This document shows positions 43,162-52,399 of a DNA stretch of 64,000 nucleotides, one piece after another. Position numbers and translations under genes: made by a program. The stretch is from JAFDVL01 sp043783625. GTDB taxonomy: Bacteria; Acidobacteriota; Blastocatellia; RBC074. The DNA is taken from NCBI GenBank assembly GCA_043783625.1, contig JAYVZE010000190.1, positions 1-64,000 on the forward strand. The letters are read 5' to 3'. The notes beneath the pieces are model-generated. The model was given only the letters and a program-made list of their open reading frames with translations. It did no database searches and had not been told where the DNA came from. Every line of letters starts with the position of its first letter. Position 1 is the stretch's first letter.

Positions 43162-44028
43162 ATGAACCATCTTCTCTCACGCCGTGATTTACTCAAGGCA
43201 TCAGCACTTTCCGCAGCGGCACTCCCCTTTGCAAATTTAACCGCTGCATTTGCACAAAAAACAATTACCCATCCAGACCCGTGGAAAGGGCTGAAAATCG
43301 GTGTTGCCACCTACACGTTCCGCGAATGGCCGATTGAACAAACGATCAAAGGATTACAAACCGTCGGAGCGAAATACATCTCTATTAAGAATGTAAAAAA
43401 TCACATTGATATTTCGCACTCCACAGAAGAACGCAAGCAACGCGCCAAAATGTTCCGCGATGGCGGAATGGAAATCCTCAGCGTCGGCAACGTCAGCCTC
43501 CGTGGTTCTGACGATGAAATCCGCAAGGGTTTTGAATATGCCCGCGATGTCGGCGTCCCCACCATCGTTTGCGCACCGCGCCTTGATGCAATGCCGCTCC
43601 TTGATAAACTCGTCAAAGAATTCAATATCAAGCTCGCCATTCACAATCACGGCCCCGAAGACAAAGGATTTTTCCCCTCGCCTTATGACGTAATGACAGC
43701 AGTTGGAAAATTCGACAAACGCATTGGACTTTGCATTGACGTAGGTCACACCGCACGCGCCGGAGTTGACCCCGCAGAGTCCATCATTAAGTGCAAAGAA
43801 CGTTTGTACGATTTACACTTGAAAGATATTTCTGCGCTGGGCAACAAAAATACACCCATCGAAGGCGGACGTGGCATCCTTGATTTGACTGCAATTTTGC
43901 AGGCTTTGCGTAAAATTAATTATCAAGGATTAGCGGGCTACGAATACGAAAAAGATGGCAAAGACCCATTAGCGGGCTTAGCGGAAACTTTGGGATACAC
44001 CAAAGGTTTGTTGGCGAATTTGAAATAA
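43162..44028 (+). CDS. Tat-exported sugar phosphate isomerase/epimerase-like TIM barrel
   Basis: 288 residues. The twin-arginine signal peptide is MNHLLSRRDLLKASALSAAA with cleavage near AFAQ. The barrel domain has GVATYTFREWPIEQTIKG, VGAKYISIKNVKN, VCAPRLDAM, KLAIHNHGPEDKGFF (metal ligands), GLCIDVGHTARAG, YDLHLKDISAL and IEGGRGILDL, the xylose isomerase-like/AP-endonuclease-2 family. Such exported members are common in Planctomycetes and Acidobacteria and act on free sugars or sugar acids in the periplasm (family knowledge). Ribosome site AGAGGA lies upstream. A long palindrome starts 3 nt after the stop. Confidence 0.9.
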   Translation: MNHLLSRRDLLKASALSAAALPFANLTAAFAQKTITHPDPWKGLKIGVATYTFREWPIEQTIKGLQTVGAKYISIKNVKNHIDISHSTEERKQRAKMFRDGGMEILSVGNVSLRGSDDEIRKGFEYARDVGVPTIVCAPRLDAMPLLDKLVKEFNIKLAIHNHGPEDKGFFPSPYDVMTAVGKFDKRIGLCIDVGHTARAGVDPAESIIKCKERLYDLHLKDISALGNKNTPIEGGRGILDLTAILQALRKINYQGLAGYEYEKDGKDPLAGLAETLGYTKGLLANLK

Positions 44029-44031
44029 CAA

Positions 44032-44166
44032 ATGGCGGCAGCCTTTGGAGTCCGGTGGCTTGACACCGCTTTTGTGTTCGCTACCTCATACGCCACATTG
44101 CAACAAAAGTTTTTGGTGGCGAACGAAAAGCTGCGCCGAGTCGCAGCACTCCAAAGGCTTCGCCAT
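44032..44166. repeat. Long imperfect inverted repeat, about 135 bp
   Basis: Left arm 44032-44085 and right arm 44115-44166 pair along most of their length, with the outer part CAGCCTTTGGAGT matching ACTCCAAAGGCT and the inner part ending at TTCGCTACC / GGTGGCGAA. The centre is about 30 bp. It begins 3 nt after the isomerase stop codon and explains why an open frame appears upstream of the amidohydrolase. Confidence 0.8.
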
Positions 44167-44184
44167 CCTCGCTCAGAAATCATT

Positions 44185-45474
44185 ATGCGGCCTAAATTAT
44201 TGCTACTTCTCTCGACCCTTATTTTCTGTGTCACAGCTTTTACTCAGGAACCCGCCAAAGAAAAACCCAAAATCATCGCCATCAAAGCCGGACGCCTGAT
44301 TGACGGCATCAGCAACACTATCATCAATAATGCCTTCATCCTCATCGAAGGTGATAAAATTATCGCCGTTGGTTCCGACGTAAAAGTTCCTGCCGGAGCA
44401 GAAGTCATTGATCTGAAAAATTCGACCGTGATGCCGGGATTGATTGACTGTCACACGCACGTGACTTCGCAGCCAGCAGATTATTACGCTGACACGTTTC
44501 GCAAAACGCCGATTGCCGAAGCCGTCACCGCGCACCTCTACGCTAAACGCACGCTCGAAGCGGGATTCACAACCATTCGCAATGTTGGCGCGGGCGAATT
44601 CATTGACATTGCTTTGCGCGATGCCATTAATCGCGGCGATGTCATCGGCCCGCGAATGCAATGCGCGACGCTGTCAATCGGCGCGACGGGCGGACACGGC
44701 GATCTGAGCGGCTTTTCGCCTTACCTCAAATTTGCACATTTTTCCGGCATTGCCGATGGCGCAGATGAAATTCGCAAAATGGTGCGCTTTCAAATTAAGA
44801 ATGGCGCGGACGTGATTAAAATGATTGCCACCGCCGGAGTTTTATCCGAAGAAGAATCTGTCGGCGCTCCGCAATATTCATTGGAAGAAATGAAAGTGAT
44901 GGTCGAAGAAGCTGCGATGTGGGGCAAAAAAGTTTGCGCTCACGCGCACGGAACTGACGGCATCAAACGCGCTACGATTGCGGGTGTCGCCTCCATCGAA
45001 CACGGTTCGTTCCTCGACGACGAAGCCATCAAATTGATGAAAGAACACGGCACTTACCTCGTCGCCGATATTTACAACGACGATTACATTTTGGCTGAAT
45101 ATGCCAAGATGGGTTATCCCGAAAAGATTCTTGAAAAAGAACGTAAAGTCGGTCTCACACAACGGCAAAGCTTTCAAAAAGCCGTCAAAGCCGGAGTCAA
45201 AATCGCCTATGGCACAGACTCTGGCGTCTATCCGCACGGCTGGAATGGCAAGCAATTTTTTCACATGGTGAAGTGGGGATTGACTCCAATGGAAGCCATC
45301 AAAGCTGCGACTGTAAATTCAGCCGACCTGCTTGGGTGGAGCGAAAAAGTTGGTTCAATTTCCGCCGGAAAATTCGCCGACATCGTTGCCGTTGACGGCG
45401 ATCCGCTGAAAGATATTACGGAAATGGAGAAGGTGAAATTCGTGATGAAGGGTGGCGTAGTTTATAAGAAATGA
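44185..45474 (+). CDS. Exported amidohydrolase-family hydrolase
   Basis: 429 residues from the ATG at 44185; the signal peptide MRPKLLLLLSTLIFCVTAFT supports this start, and sequence upstream is a palindromic repeat. The two-domain amidohydrolase fold shows IKAGRLIDGISNTIINNA, the metal site MPGLIDCHTHV, the probable carboxylated Lys in GADVIKMIATAG, KVCAHAHGTDGIKRA, ASIEHGSFLDDE and the fourth-ligand block IAYGTDSGVYPHG, then the C-terminal strands KFADIVAVDGDPL. It resembles imidazolonepropionase-like and prolidase-like (Xaa-Pro) exported members. The substrate is not known. No ribosome site is clear. Confidence 0.92.
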   Translation: MRPKLLLLLSTLIFCVTAFTQEPAKEKPKIIAIKAGRLIDGISNTIINNAFILIEGDKIIAVGSDVKVPAGAEVIDLKNSTVMPGLIDCHTHVTSQPADYYADTFRKTPIAEAVTAHLYAKRTLEAGFTTIRNVGAGEFIDIALRDAINRGDVIGPRMQCATLSIGATGGHGDLSGFSPYLKFAHFSGIADGADEIRKMVRFQIKNGADVIKMIATAGVLSEEESVGAPQYSLEEMKVMVEEAAMWGKKVCAHAHGTDGIKRATIAGVASIEHGSFLDDEAIKLMKEHGTYLVADIYNDDYILAEYAKMGYPEKILEKERKVGLTQRQSFQKAVKAGVKIAYGTDSGVYPHGWNGKQFFHMVKWGLTPMEAIKAATVNSADLLGWSEKVGSISAGKFADIVAVDGDPLKDITEMEKVKFVMKGGVVYKK

Positions 45475-45659
45475 GGCTCGTACTTAAATCGTCGCACAGG
45501 AACAAAAATGCAAAGAAATCTCGTAGGCCAAAATAAGATACTACAGCCGTGCATTAGGTAGTTATAGGAAAATTCACACGCGCTGTGATTTACTTCACTT
45601 TTCGTAGAGCAGTTCTAACTCCCGCACGGCGCTACAATCTTATTTACAGTAACTACTTA

Positions 45660-46430
45660 TTATATTTTCCGATAACTACCTTTTCCCGAAAACTCAATTA
45701 AACCTTTATCCCGTAAAAATTGCAGTTGCTGCCTTATTTTATCTTTAATATGATTATTATTGGGATATTTTAGCTTTAATTGATTTTCAAAGGCATAGAC
45801 TTCTCTAAGAGAAAAAGTGTCATTTTTTATTTTATCGATACAATTCATACTATCTATAATCCACCCTCTCGAATCTATATTTTTAAATTTCAAAAATATT
45901 GTGCTTAACCATTTTTCTTGAACTTTTTCTCGTGAAATAATTTCAGAATTTTTTATTAAAAAAATCCGTCCGCTTTCTGGAATTTTTGATATTTCGATAT
46001 TACAACCTAGCCAACCTGCCCTTCTTGCTGTATCGCTTAATGGTTTTCTTTTTTCGACAATATCGGGAACAAAAAAGTGTTTTTGGATTATAAGAAAATT
46101 ATTGACAGACAAACTTTTTTTGCTGTAATTCAGAAAAAAGAAGTTTGGATTGTTTGCTGAATTAATTCTTTCTATCATCTTAGAATAAGCCCCGTCTACA
46201 ATTTTATCACCTACTTTATTTCCACCTTTACTTTTTAGTTCGAATTCTTCTAAACAATCACCACAATAGAAATCCGCAACAGGTTTATTATTTTCAAATT
46301 CAGATAATTCTGAACACCCGCAATTTGGACAATAACTATTATGCTTTACCCAATTTTCAGTAAGCACCCTCGCAATTTGAGAATTACTGGTGTAATTATT
46401 TGCTAAATATCTATCAAATTGAAGGTTCAT
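45660..46430 (-). CDS. dpnI: DpnI-like restriction endonuclease (type IIM, methyl-directed)
   Basis: 256 residues, colinear with DpnI, which cuts GATC only when adenine is methylated. Residues line up exactly: the catalytic PD-(D/E)xK set Asp53, Glu64, Lys66 (VADFYC...EEFELKSK) and a zinc knuckle with Cys34, Cys37, Cys56 and Cys59. TARRAGWLGCNIEISKIP is shared nearly unchanged, and the C-terminal winged helix ends IKDKIRQQLQFLRDKGLIEF, then GKGSYRKI. No methyltransferase lies nearby, as expected for an enzyme that attacks methylated DNA. The gene is clearly more AT-rich than its neighbours, suggesting recent transfer. It would exclude DNA from Dam-methylating hosts or phages. Confidence 0.95.
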   Translation of the reverse strand: MNLQFDRYLANNYTSNSQIARVLTENWVKHNSYCPNCGCSELSEFENNKPVADFYCGDCLEEFELKSKGGNKVGDKIVDGAYSKMIERINSANNPNFFFLNYSKKSLSVNNFLIIQKHFFVPDIVEKRKPLSDTARRAGWLGCNIEISKIPESGRIFLIKNSEIISREKVQEKWLSTIFLKFKNIDSRGWIIDSMNCIDKIKNDTFSLREVYAFENQLKLKYPNNNHIKDKIRQQLQFLRDKGLIEFSGKGSYRKI

Positions 46431-46524
46431 TTTTATGCAGCTCGTTTTGCGTTTATATTTCCTTGTATTTTGTTTTGTACTGGGTAACCACTAGAAAACG
46501 AAAATGTCGCGGCTCGGTTACCAC

Positions 46525-48288
46525 TTATCTGCTAATTCCTCTGCTGATTACGATGCGCCGTTTGATTGGCGTCACTATCAGACTCGTCATCTCCATCGCC
46601 CCACTGTACGAAGCAGTGATTGTTGCTGATGTATCAGTTACAACTGCGCCAGTGAAAGCCATAAACGTTGCCTTGAACTGACCTGCTTCAATGAAAACCG
46701 TTGACGGTACAGAAACGATAGATGGATTGTCGCTCGCCAGCGTAATCATAACGCCGCCGACTGGTGCAAAGTCATTCAGATAAATTGTTCCCGTCTTCAA
46801 AGTATCAGCCGTAACAATTGGCGGGCTAAAATTAACCGCTGATAGCAACGGCGCGACTGTCAACGTATTGGCAACAGTTCCAAGATTTGCCGTAGCGGAA
46901 ATGATGGCAGGTTGATAGCTCGTTGCGGCCTTCGTAGTAATTGAAAATTCTATGCTTTTAGCTCCGGCTGGAATTCGTACAGAACCGGGGACAGTGGCGT
47001 ATTCAGGGCGTGAACTCGTCAGCCCCACCTCCGTACCGCCTATCGGAGCAGAAATAGATAACGTGAATATTCCTCTGCCAGCCGTGCCACCAACCAGAAA
47101 TGTCGAATCCAAATTCAAATTGTTGGATGGCTCAAAGGGTGTACGACCTCCGGGAAAAGGACGATACAGCGGATCACCCACGTTAATTATCATCCATTGT
47201 AAAAAGGCAGTGTTGCGCAAAAAAGCATCGCCAACATTTGCACCTTCAAATAAATTTCTGAACACGCCATCAGGATGCGGCAAGCCTTCTAAATACGGTT
47301 CGTTGATCGCACCGCTAGTGATCGTAATTCCCTTCTTTAAAGCGTTTGCAGTCCAGTTTGCACCACCGCGCGGATCAAGTGCCGAAGCACTGTCGAGATG
47401 AAATCCTATTGCGCCAGTCGCCCAACTAAACGCGTCGTTGTAATTGTTGTAGGAATACCAACCGGAATAGAGAGCTACATTTTCACATCGCAACGGAGCA
47501 GGAGCGATGCCAAATTCCGCTTCTTGTTCATCTTCGGTCACGGCCATTCCGATTTTTCTGGCGAAATCTGCCGCACGCAATAAATCCCAATTCCCTGCGC
47601 TTAAACTCCAATCTTCCAGCGTACCAATTGCCCCAAGCCTGCGATCAAAACAGCCTTGTCCGTTTAATCCATTCGCTTCGGCTTGCATTGCTTTATCAAC
47701 TAACCCTTTCGCTAAATCAATGGTTGCGGCATCCAATCGCCAGACGGAATAAATACGCGCTGCGCCGGATTGATTCCGGTAATCGGCGAACGAAATAAAC
47801 GGCGGATAAATATTTCCCTGACTTTGGATTTGGGCGAAGTAAGAATGATTGGTAATCTCAAAAATATCGAGAATATTTTCATTCCAGATGTCAGCAACGA
47901 ATTGATCTACGGCTCTGATGTCAAGCACTGATCCGGCGGGAACATTGACAATTTTGTAAGGAGTTTGGTAAGCGAAGACGACGTACAAAATTCGATCTTT
48001 GCCCAAAGCGTTCAAGCAAGACTGGATCGGCTTACGGACGTTTATTTCGTAGTCGTAGAAATCTATCGCATCGCCATGCGTCGGAGTAATCGCACATTTA
48101 TTCGCAGCGGGAATTCCGCGTTTGGATAAATAATAATTGGCGACTTCGAGCGATTCGGGGACGTTGGCGTTGAAGACGATTAAGACGCGCTCTGACAGAG
48201 GAATTGTATTATTTTGTGTTGTCGCATCACTGCTTCCGAACATCAGCAAGATAAGCACCAAGCCGGAAAAATAGTTCTGCCATTTCAT
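46525..48288 (-). CDS. TIGR03790-type exported protein with Ig-like C-terminal repeats
   Basis: 587 residues. A signal peptide (YFSGLVLILLMFGSSDA-T) precedes a domain at about residues 28-390 with RVLIVFNANVPESLEVANYY, YLSKRGIPAANKC, LYVVFAYQTPYKI, and NVGDPLYRPFPGG near its end. This is the TIGR03790 pattern of uncharacterised exported proteins of Planctomycetes, Verrucomicrobia and Acidobacteria. Two Ig-like or Calx-beta-like beta domains follow (residues 400-575). It is third gene of an operon behind DUF1800 and DUF1501 genes, with 9 nt to the latter and a ribosome site AAGGA. Function unknown. Confidence 0.85.
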   Translation of the reverse strand: MKWQNYFSGLVLILLMFGSSDATTQNNTIPLSERVLIVFNANVPESLEVANYYLSKRGIPAANKCAITPTHGDAIDFYDYEINVRKPIQSCLNALGKDRILYVVFAYQTPYKIVNVPAGSVLDIRAVDQFVADIWNENILDIFEITNHSYFAQIQSQGNIYPPFISFADYRNQSGAARIYSVWRLDAATIDLAKGLVDKAMQAEANGLNGQGCFDRRLGAIGTLEDWSLSAGNWDLLRAADFARKIGMAVTEDEQEAEFGIAPAPLRCENVALYSGWYSYNNYNDAFSWATGAIGFHLDSASALDPRGGANWTANALKKGITITSGAINEPYLEGLPHPDGVFRNLFEGANVGDAFLRNTAFLQWMIINVGDPLYRPFPGGRTPFEPSNNLNLDSTFLVGGTAGRGIFTLSISAPIGGTEVGLTSSRPEYATVPGSVRIPAGAKSIEFSITTKAATSYQPAIISATANLGTVANTLTVAPLLSAVNFSPPIVTADTLKTGTIYLNDFAPVGGVMITLASDNPSIVSVPSTVFIEAGQFKATFMAFTGAVVTDTSATITASYSGAMEMTSLIVTPIKRRIVISRGISR

Positions 48289-48297
48289 GACGATTCC

Positions 48298-49656
48298 TTA
48301 CATCATAAAGCCTAAATTCGCCGTATCAAACCGCCCCAGATGAGGAAACACCGTCGTCAAATCTCCCGCCGAAACCCCGAACCATGACGCCAGTGTCGCC
48401 GCATACTGGTCGCACGAAGTCGTCGGAATCCAGCGTCCTAATTCCGTATCATCCGGGCCGTTGATGGTCTGATTCGGGAATTTGCCGTAGATGTCTCCGC
48501 CTTTGACGGCATCTCCAAGAATGAAGTGATGGCTGCCCCAACCGTGATCGGAGCCTTTGCCGTTCGCACGAAACGTCCGCCCAAAATCTGAAGCCGTAAA
48601 CGTCGTCACATTTGAAGCAACTCCTAATTCTGTCAGTGCATTGTAAAAAGCTCCTAACGTCGAACTCATTTCACGCAATAAGGGAGGATGTTCAGTGATC
48701 TCATCACCGTGCGTATCAAAGCCGCCGAGTGAACAGAAAAAGATTTGCCGTTTCAATCCGAATGAACTTCGCCCCGCGATTAAGCGAGCGATCATTTTCA
48801 ATTGATTCCCTAAATATCCGGCGGGGATTTGCGTCGTTAAATTCACATTCGCCAGTGAAGCTTTGACGATTTGATCGGCTGAAATTGCCCGCTTCATCAC
48901 CCGATTATATTCAGTCTCAAATAAACCTTTATGCTCCTGCTCCAGCATTTCACGATACGCCCGCGAAACGGAATCGCCCCCGCCAATCACATCAATTCCA
49001 TTCAATCCGATGCTTCCCTGCTTCGGAGAAACCTGATACTGCGCAATCGTATTGGACGCCTGAAAGGTATTTGCGCCTGCCGTCGAAACCGACATCGAAA
49101 TCTGCGGATTGGTATTCAGCGAATTCATCAAATCTGCGACCCGTCCGCCCCAGCCTGTCCCCGAAGCCAAATCTTCAGGGCGAATATTCGACCAAATCAC
49201 CTGCTGGTCACTGTGCGAAAATAATGAGCGCGGAAGCTTGGCTCGCTTGGTTTGATAATTCGTTCGCGTCGTCACTTCAACTAACGGACCGACATTCGCC
49301 AGAACAGCTAATTTTCCTGACGTAAAAAGTGCTTGCAGCTCACTCAAATTTGGATTGAAAGCGTACTCCCGTCCGTCACTGGTTTTGGGCGTAATCGGCA
49401 GCAGTTGGTTTTGCGCAATCGCAATCGTTGTGCGGCTGGAATAATAATTATTATACTCAGCCTGCGAGCGCGGGATAATGCAATTGTCGCCATCATTACC
49501 CCCGTATAAAAACAAGCAAACCAGTGCTTTATAATCGTCCGCCGGAGGAACCGCCGCCGCGACACGGGCGAAGTCTCCATAAGATGAAGCCATGGCTCCG
49601 GCACCCATCGCGGCACAAATTGATTGATGAATAAAAGCTCGACGATTGTTTTTCAT
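48298..49656 (-). CDS. DUF1501 protein
   Basis: 452 residues. A Tat-like leader (MKNNRRAFIHQSICAAMGAG) is followed by VCLFLYGGNDGDNCIIP, then FNPNLSELQALFTSGKLAVL and NVGPLVEVTTR, SLFSHSDQQVIW, GTGWGGRVADLMN, FFCSLGGFDTHGDE and SDFGRTFRANGKGSDHGWGS. These are the DUF1501 motifs; the fold belongs to the alkaline phosphatase/sulfatase superfamily (family knowledge), with Asp and His residues of the FDTHGD and GSDHGWG motifs as probable ligands. It is exported and encoded 4 nt after the DUF1800 protein, its constant partner in many genomes. Biological role is not established. Confidence 0.92.
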   Translation of the reverse strand: MKNNRRAFIHQSICAAMGAGAMASSYGDFARVAAAVPPADDYKALVCLFLYGGNDGDNCIIPRSQAEYNNYYSSRTTIAIAQNQLLPITPKTSDGREYAFNPNLSELQALFTSGKLAVLANVGPLVEVTTRTNYQTKRAKLPRSLFSHSDQQVIWSNIRPEDLASGTGWGGRVADLMNSLNTNPQISMSVSTAGANTFQASNTIAQYQVSPKQGSIGLNGIDVIGGGDSVSRAYREMLEQEHKGLFETEYNRVMKRAISADQIVKASLANVNLTTQIPAGYLGNQLKMIARLIAGRSSFGLKRQIFFCSLGGFDTHGDEITEHPPLLREMSSTLGAFYNALTELGVASNVTTFTASDFGRTFRANGKGSDHGWGSHHFILGDAVKGGDIYGKFPNQTINGPDDTELGRWIPTTSCDQYAATLASWFGVSAGDLTTVFPHLGRFDTANLGFMM

Positions 49657-49660
49657 AAAA

Positions 49661-52342
49661 TTATTTTTGAATCACGTATTCCTTGGAAGTCGCTACCAGA
49701 AAAATTGCCGCTCGCAATTTCTCACCTGGATTGCCCTCCCAAACTCCATTCACGCCACGAACAACTGAGGCTTTCATATCGCCTGTCATCGCTCCGCCCA
49801 TCATCACCAGATTAAGCTGATCCACCATCTTGCCGGGATCATTAATCCATCCCATGTAGCGGGAATAATTGATCGTCACGGGATAACCTGTCCACGTCAT
49901 CATGCCGCCATAAATCGTATCGCGGGTAAAATTGGTATTCCCGATGATACTGGTTTCATTGGCTAATTTGAATTCAGGTGAAAGTGCTCCGGCAGTGGCG
50001 ATAGCACCTGGCAGGGAATAATCCGGCTCAAAAAAATTGAAGACACTCGACGACTTCAGCGGGCTTTGTCCGGTTCCCCATTCCTGCGAATCAATGTATT
50101 GCAAACGATAGCGACCGCCGATTGAACGCGCATCAAACGCCCGCAACAGATGCGCATATCGCAGTACGGGTTCGCGCAATTTTCCATTTATCACTGAAGC
50201 GGCAACGCCAGGATCAGCTTCGACCTGTGCCTCAACACCCGGCGTCCGCTCAGGCTGCGCCGTAGAGCGATTTGATTGACGATTAGAATTCCCACGACTG
50301 GTGCGAACGCGGTCAAGACCATAACCGGCACGCGAATCCATCCGGGCTTCAGGATCAAGGAGAATGGCTCGCGTCACAGCTTTCATGTCACCACGAACGC
50401 CGGACCCGTTGTCGTTAAAAACAGTCGCTACGCGGGCAATATACTGCGGTGAAGGATTGCTGGTAACGAGACGTTGAATTAATTGTTTGCCAATAAAAAC
50501 GCCAACGTTGGGATGATTGAAAATATTATCAAGCGCATCTTTCAAATCTTTCTCAGGTGTCTGACCGCTCGCAGCAAGCGCACCGTTCAGTAACAATTTA
50601 TCACCGGTTGAATGCCTCGTCGTCCACGATTGCATCGGTTGTGCGAAGTCAAACTGCTTCGGAGGAAATGACCAATTCGCATCTGTCCGCGTTGAGTTTC
50701 CGCCCCAGTTCCAACCCGTAAAAACTCGCGCGAAGCCTTTGACTTCTTCGTTATCGTAAGTAGGAATCGCTTTGCCGCCAGCATCTAATTTTAACGACCC
50801 GTCGATATTTAGCTGGTAAAGTCCGATTGAAAATAATTGCAAAATTTCACGCGCATAATTTTCATTGGGAGTTCGATTCAGCGCGACATCCTCTTTCTCA
50901 TTGGCGAGCATATCAAGATATTTGCCCATTGCCGGATGCAACGTCACGTCTTCCAGCAATTGACGATAATTCCCGAACGCATTCCGCCCCAGCATATCGT
51001 AGTAATTTGCTAAACCGAACGGCTTGTCATCAAGGCTGCCACCCAGTTGCGAAATCACAAAAATCTGCGATAACGAAAACGCCATGCGCTGACGTAACTG
51101 ATCGCGTCCCGTGACGGCGTACGTCCAAAATGCTTCGTTGAATTGTTCGCCATAAATGCGCCGTCCTTCGTCACGAAGCCTGCTCATATATTGCTCGTGT
51201 GAAGATTGTGGTAAGTTGAATTGCTCCGTCAGCCAGGCGTCATATCCTTTCGATCTGAGATAGGAAATTTCGCTGAGTGTCGGGCCGTAAGTCGCCTGCA
51301 TCAGGAAGCGCGAAGCATCCTGATTTTCAGGCGTCAAGGCTAGTTGCGGTTCAGTTGGTGCCGTATATCCCGCAGTCGCAGGAAATAAATATTGTGCCGG
51401 GATCGCCTGATCCGCCTGACCGGGGAAGCTCCAATGCAACTTGGCGGTCGCCTCGTAGTTACCTTCAAAATATTCGACGCGAATGGAATATCGCTGACCT
51501 GCAATCACCGGGAAAGGATCGCTATTATTGGTTGTCAGAGCATGATATGACCAATTTGAAATCACTGGTTTGTCATTCACAAACAACTGAAAGCCATCAT
51601 CGCTCAGCGAAGTAAACGTAATGTTTCCGGTAATGGGAGCCAGAAGTTCGCCGGTCCAGCGGATCGAAAACCAATCCGTCCAAATTCCCGGAGCCGGACT
51701 CCCCAACCCGTAATCATTTTCAATTTGCGCTTCATTGCGCGTCAGAATTGGCGTTCCATACAAATCAACATCCTGAAAATATTCCGCCCGCAACCCTGTC
51801 CCGTTACCAGAAATTTTGGTAGGAATATTGACCACCAGCCCGGAAAATAAATTGGCTTGAGGAATCACGGAACGAGTTGTTCCGGGATATGCCCAATACA
51901 TCTGCATTTGTCCGTATCCATAGCCTTCATAGTACTCAATTTTAATATCATACTTTTGTCCGGCAACAAGGTTGATGCCAATCCCGTCATCGTAAACTCC
52001 GGCGTGACCTGTCCAGTTGTCTATCAATTTTACGCCATTAACCCAAACCCGAATTCCATCATCGCTGTAGGAAGAAAAAGTATAGGTTCCCGTCACCGGA
52101 GCCTGGACTTTGCCCGTCCAGCGAATTGAAAAATTATCAATATCAATCCCCGTCAACGGCGAAGCAAAAGCAAAATCGAAGTCAATATTTTTATCGTAGC
52201 GAATCAGCGGCGTCCCGCTCAGACTAATGTTTGTATAATATTCACCCTTCAATCCGTCTCCGCCTTGAGCCAGAATTGAGACACTGAAAAATGATAAAAA
52301 AATGATTGCTATAAAGAGATGATTCTTTGTCATGAATTTCAT
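49661..52342 (-). CDS. Secreted protein with two PA14 domains and DUF1800
   Basis: 893 residues. A signal peptide (MTKNHLFIAIIFLSFFSVSI, cut near LAQ; the ATG three codons upstream is equally possible) is followed by two PA14-like domains at about 28-170 (GLKGEYYTNISLSG, FSSYSDDGIRVWVNGVKLID) and 185-330 (GLRAEYFQDVDLYG, SLSDDGFQLFVNDKPV). DUF1800 covers about 340-890 (SRFLMQATYGPTLSEISYLR, ARVFTGWNWGG, YAREILQLFSIGLYQLN). PA14 often binds carbohydrate. It is the first of the three-gene group, 57 bp after the LD-carboxypeptidase gene. The function of DUF1800 is unknown. Confidence 0.93.
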   Translation of the reverse strand: MKFMTKNHLFIAIIFLSFFSVSILAQGGDGLKGEYYTNISLSGTPLIRYDKNIDFDFAFASPLTGIDIDNFSIRWTGKVQAPVTGTYTFSSYSDDGIRVWVNGVKLIDNWTGHAGVYDDGIGINLVAGQKYDIKIEYYEGYGYGQMQMYWAYPGTTRSVIPQANLFSGLVVNIPTKISGNGTGLRAEYFQDVDLYGTPILTRNEAQIENDYGLGSPAPGIWTDWFSIRWTGELLAPITGNITFTSLSDDGFQLFVNDKPVISNWSYHALTTNNSDPFPVIAGQRYSIRVEYFEGNYEATAKLHWSFPGQADQAIPAQYLFPATAGYTAPTEPQLALTPENQDASRFLMQATYGPTLSEISYLRSKGYDAWLTEQFNLPQSSHEQYMSRLRDEGRRIYGEQFNEAFWTYAVTGRDQLRQRMAFSLSQIFVISQLGGSLDDKPFGLANYYDMLGRNAFGNYRQLLEDVTLHPAMGKYLDMLANEKEDVALNRTPNENYAREILQLFSIGLYQLNIDGSLKLDAGGKAIPTYDNEEVKGFARVFTGWNWGGNSTRTDANWSFPPKQFDFAQPMQSWTTRHSTGDKLLLNGALAASGQTPEKDLKDALDNIFNHPNVGVFIGKQLIQRLVTSNPSPQYIARVATVFNDNGSGVRGDMKAVTRAILLDPEARMDSRAGYGLDRVRTSRGNSNRQSNRSTAQPERTPGVEAQVEADPGVAASVINGKLREPVLRYAHLLRAFDARSIGGRYRLQYIDSQEWGTGQSPLKSSSVFNFFEPDYSLPGAIATAGALSPEFKLANETSIIGNTNFTRDTIYGGMMTWTGYPVTINYSRYMGWINDPGKMVDQLNLVMMGGAMTGDMKASVVRGVNGVWEGNPGEKLRAAIFLVATSKEYVIQK

Positions 52343-52399
52343 AATTTGTTCGCAGGATAGCAGTAGGGTGTGATGATTATAAAGAGCTGCCTAAATAAT

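Noticed and set aside
44032..44184. Upstream extension of the amidohydrolase reading frame
   Set aside because: This stretch is a long palindrome, and the downstream ATG gives a proper signal peptide.
45535..45641. Possible inverted repeat in the gap between the amidohydrolase and DpnI genes
   Set aside because: Two 18-nt segments with GCCGTGC cores are partly complementary, but several mismatches make chance likely without other copies.
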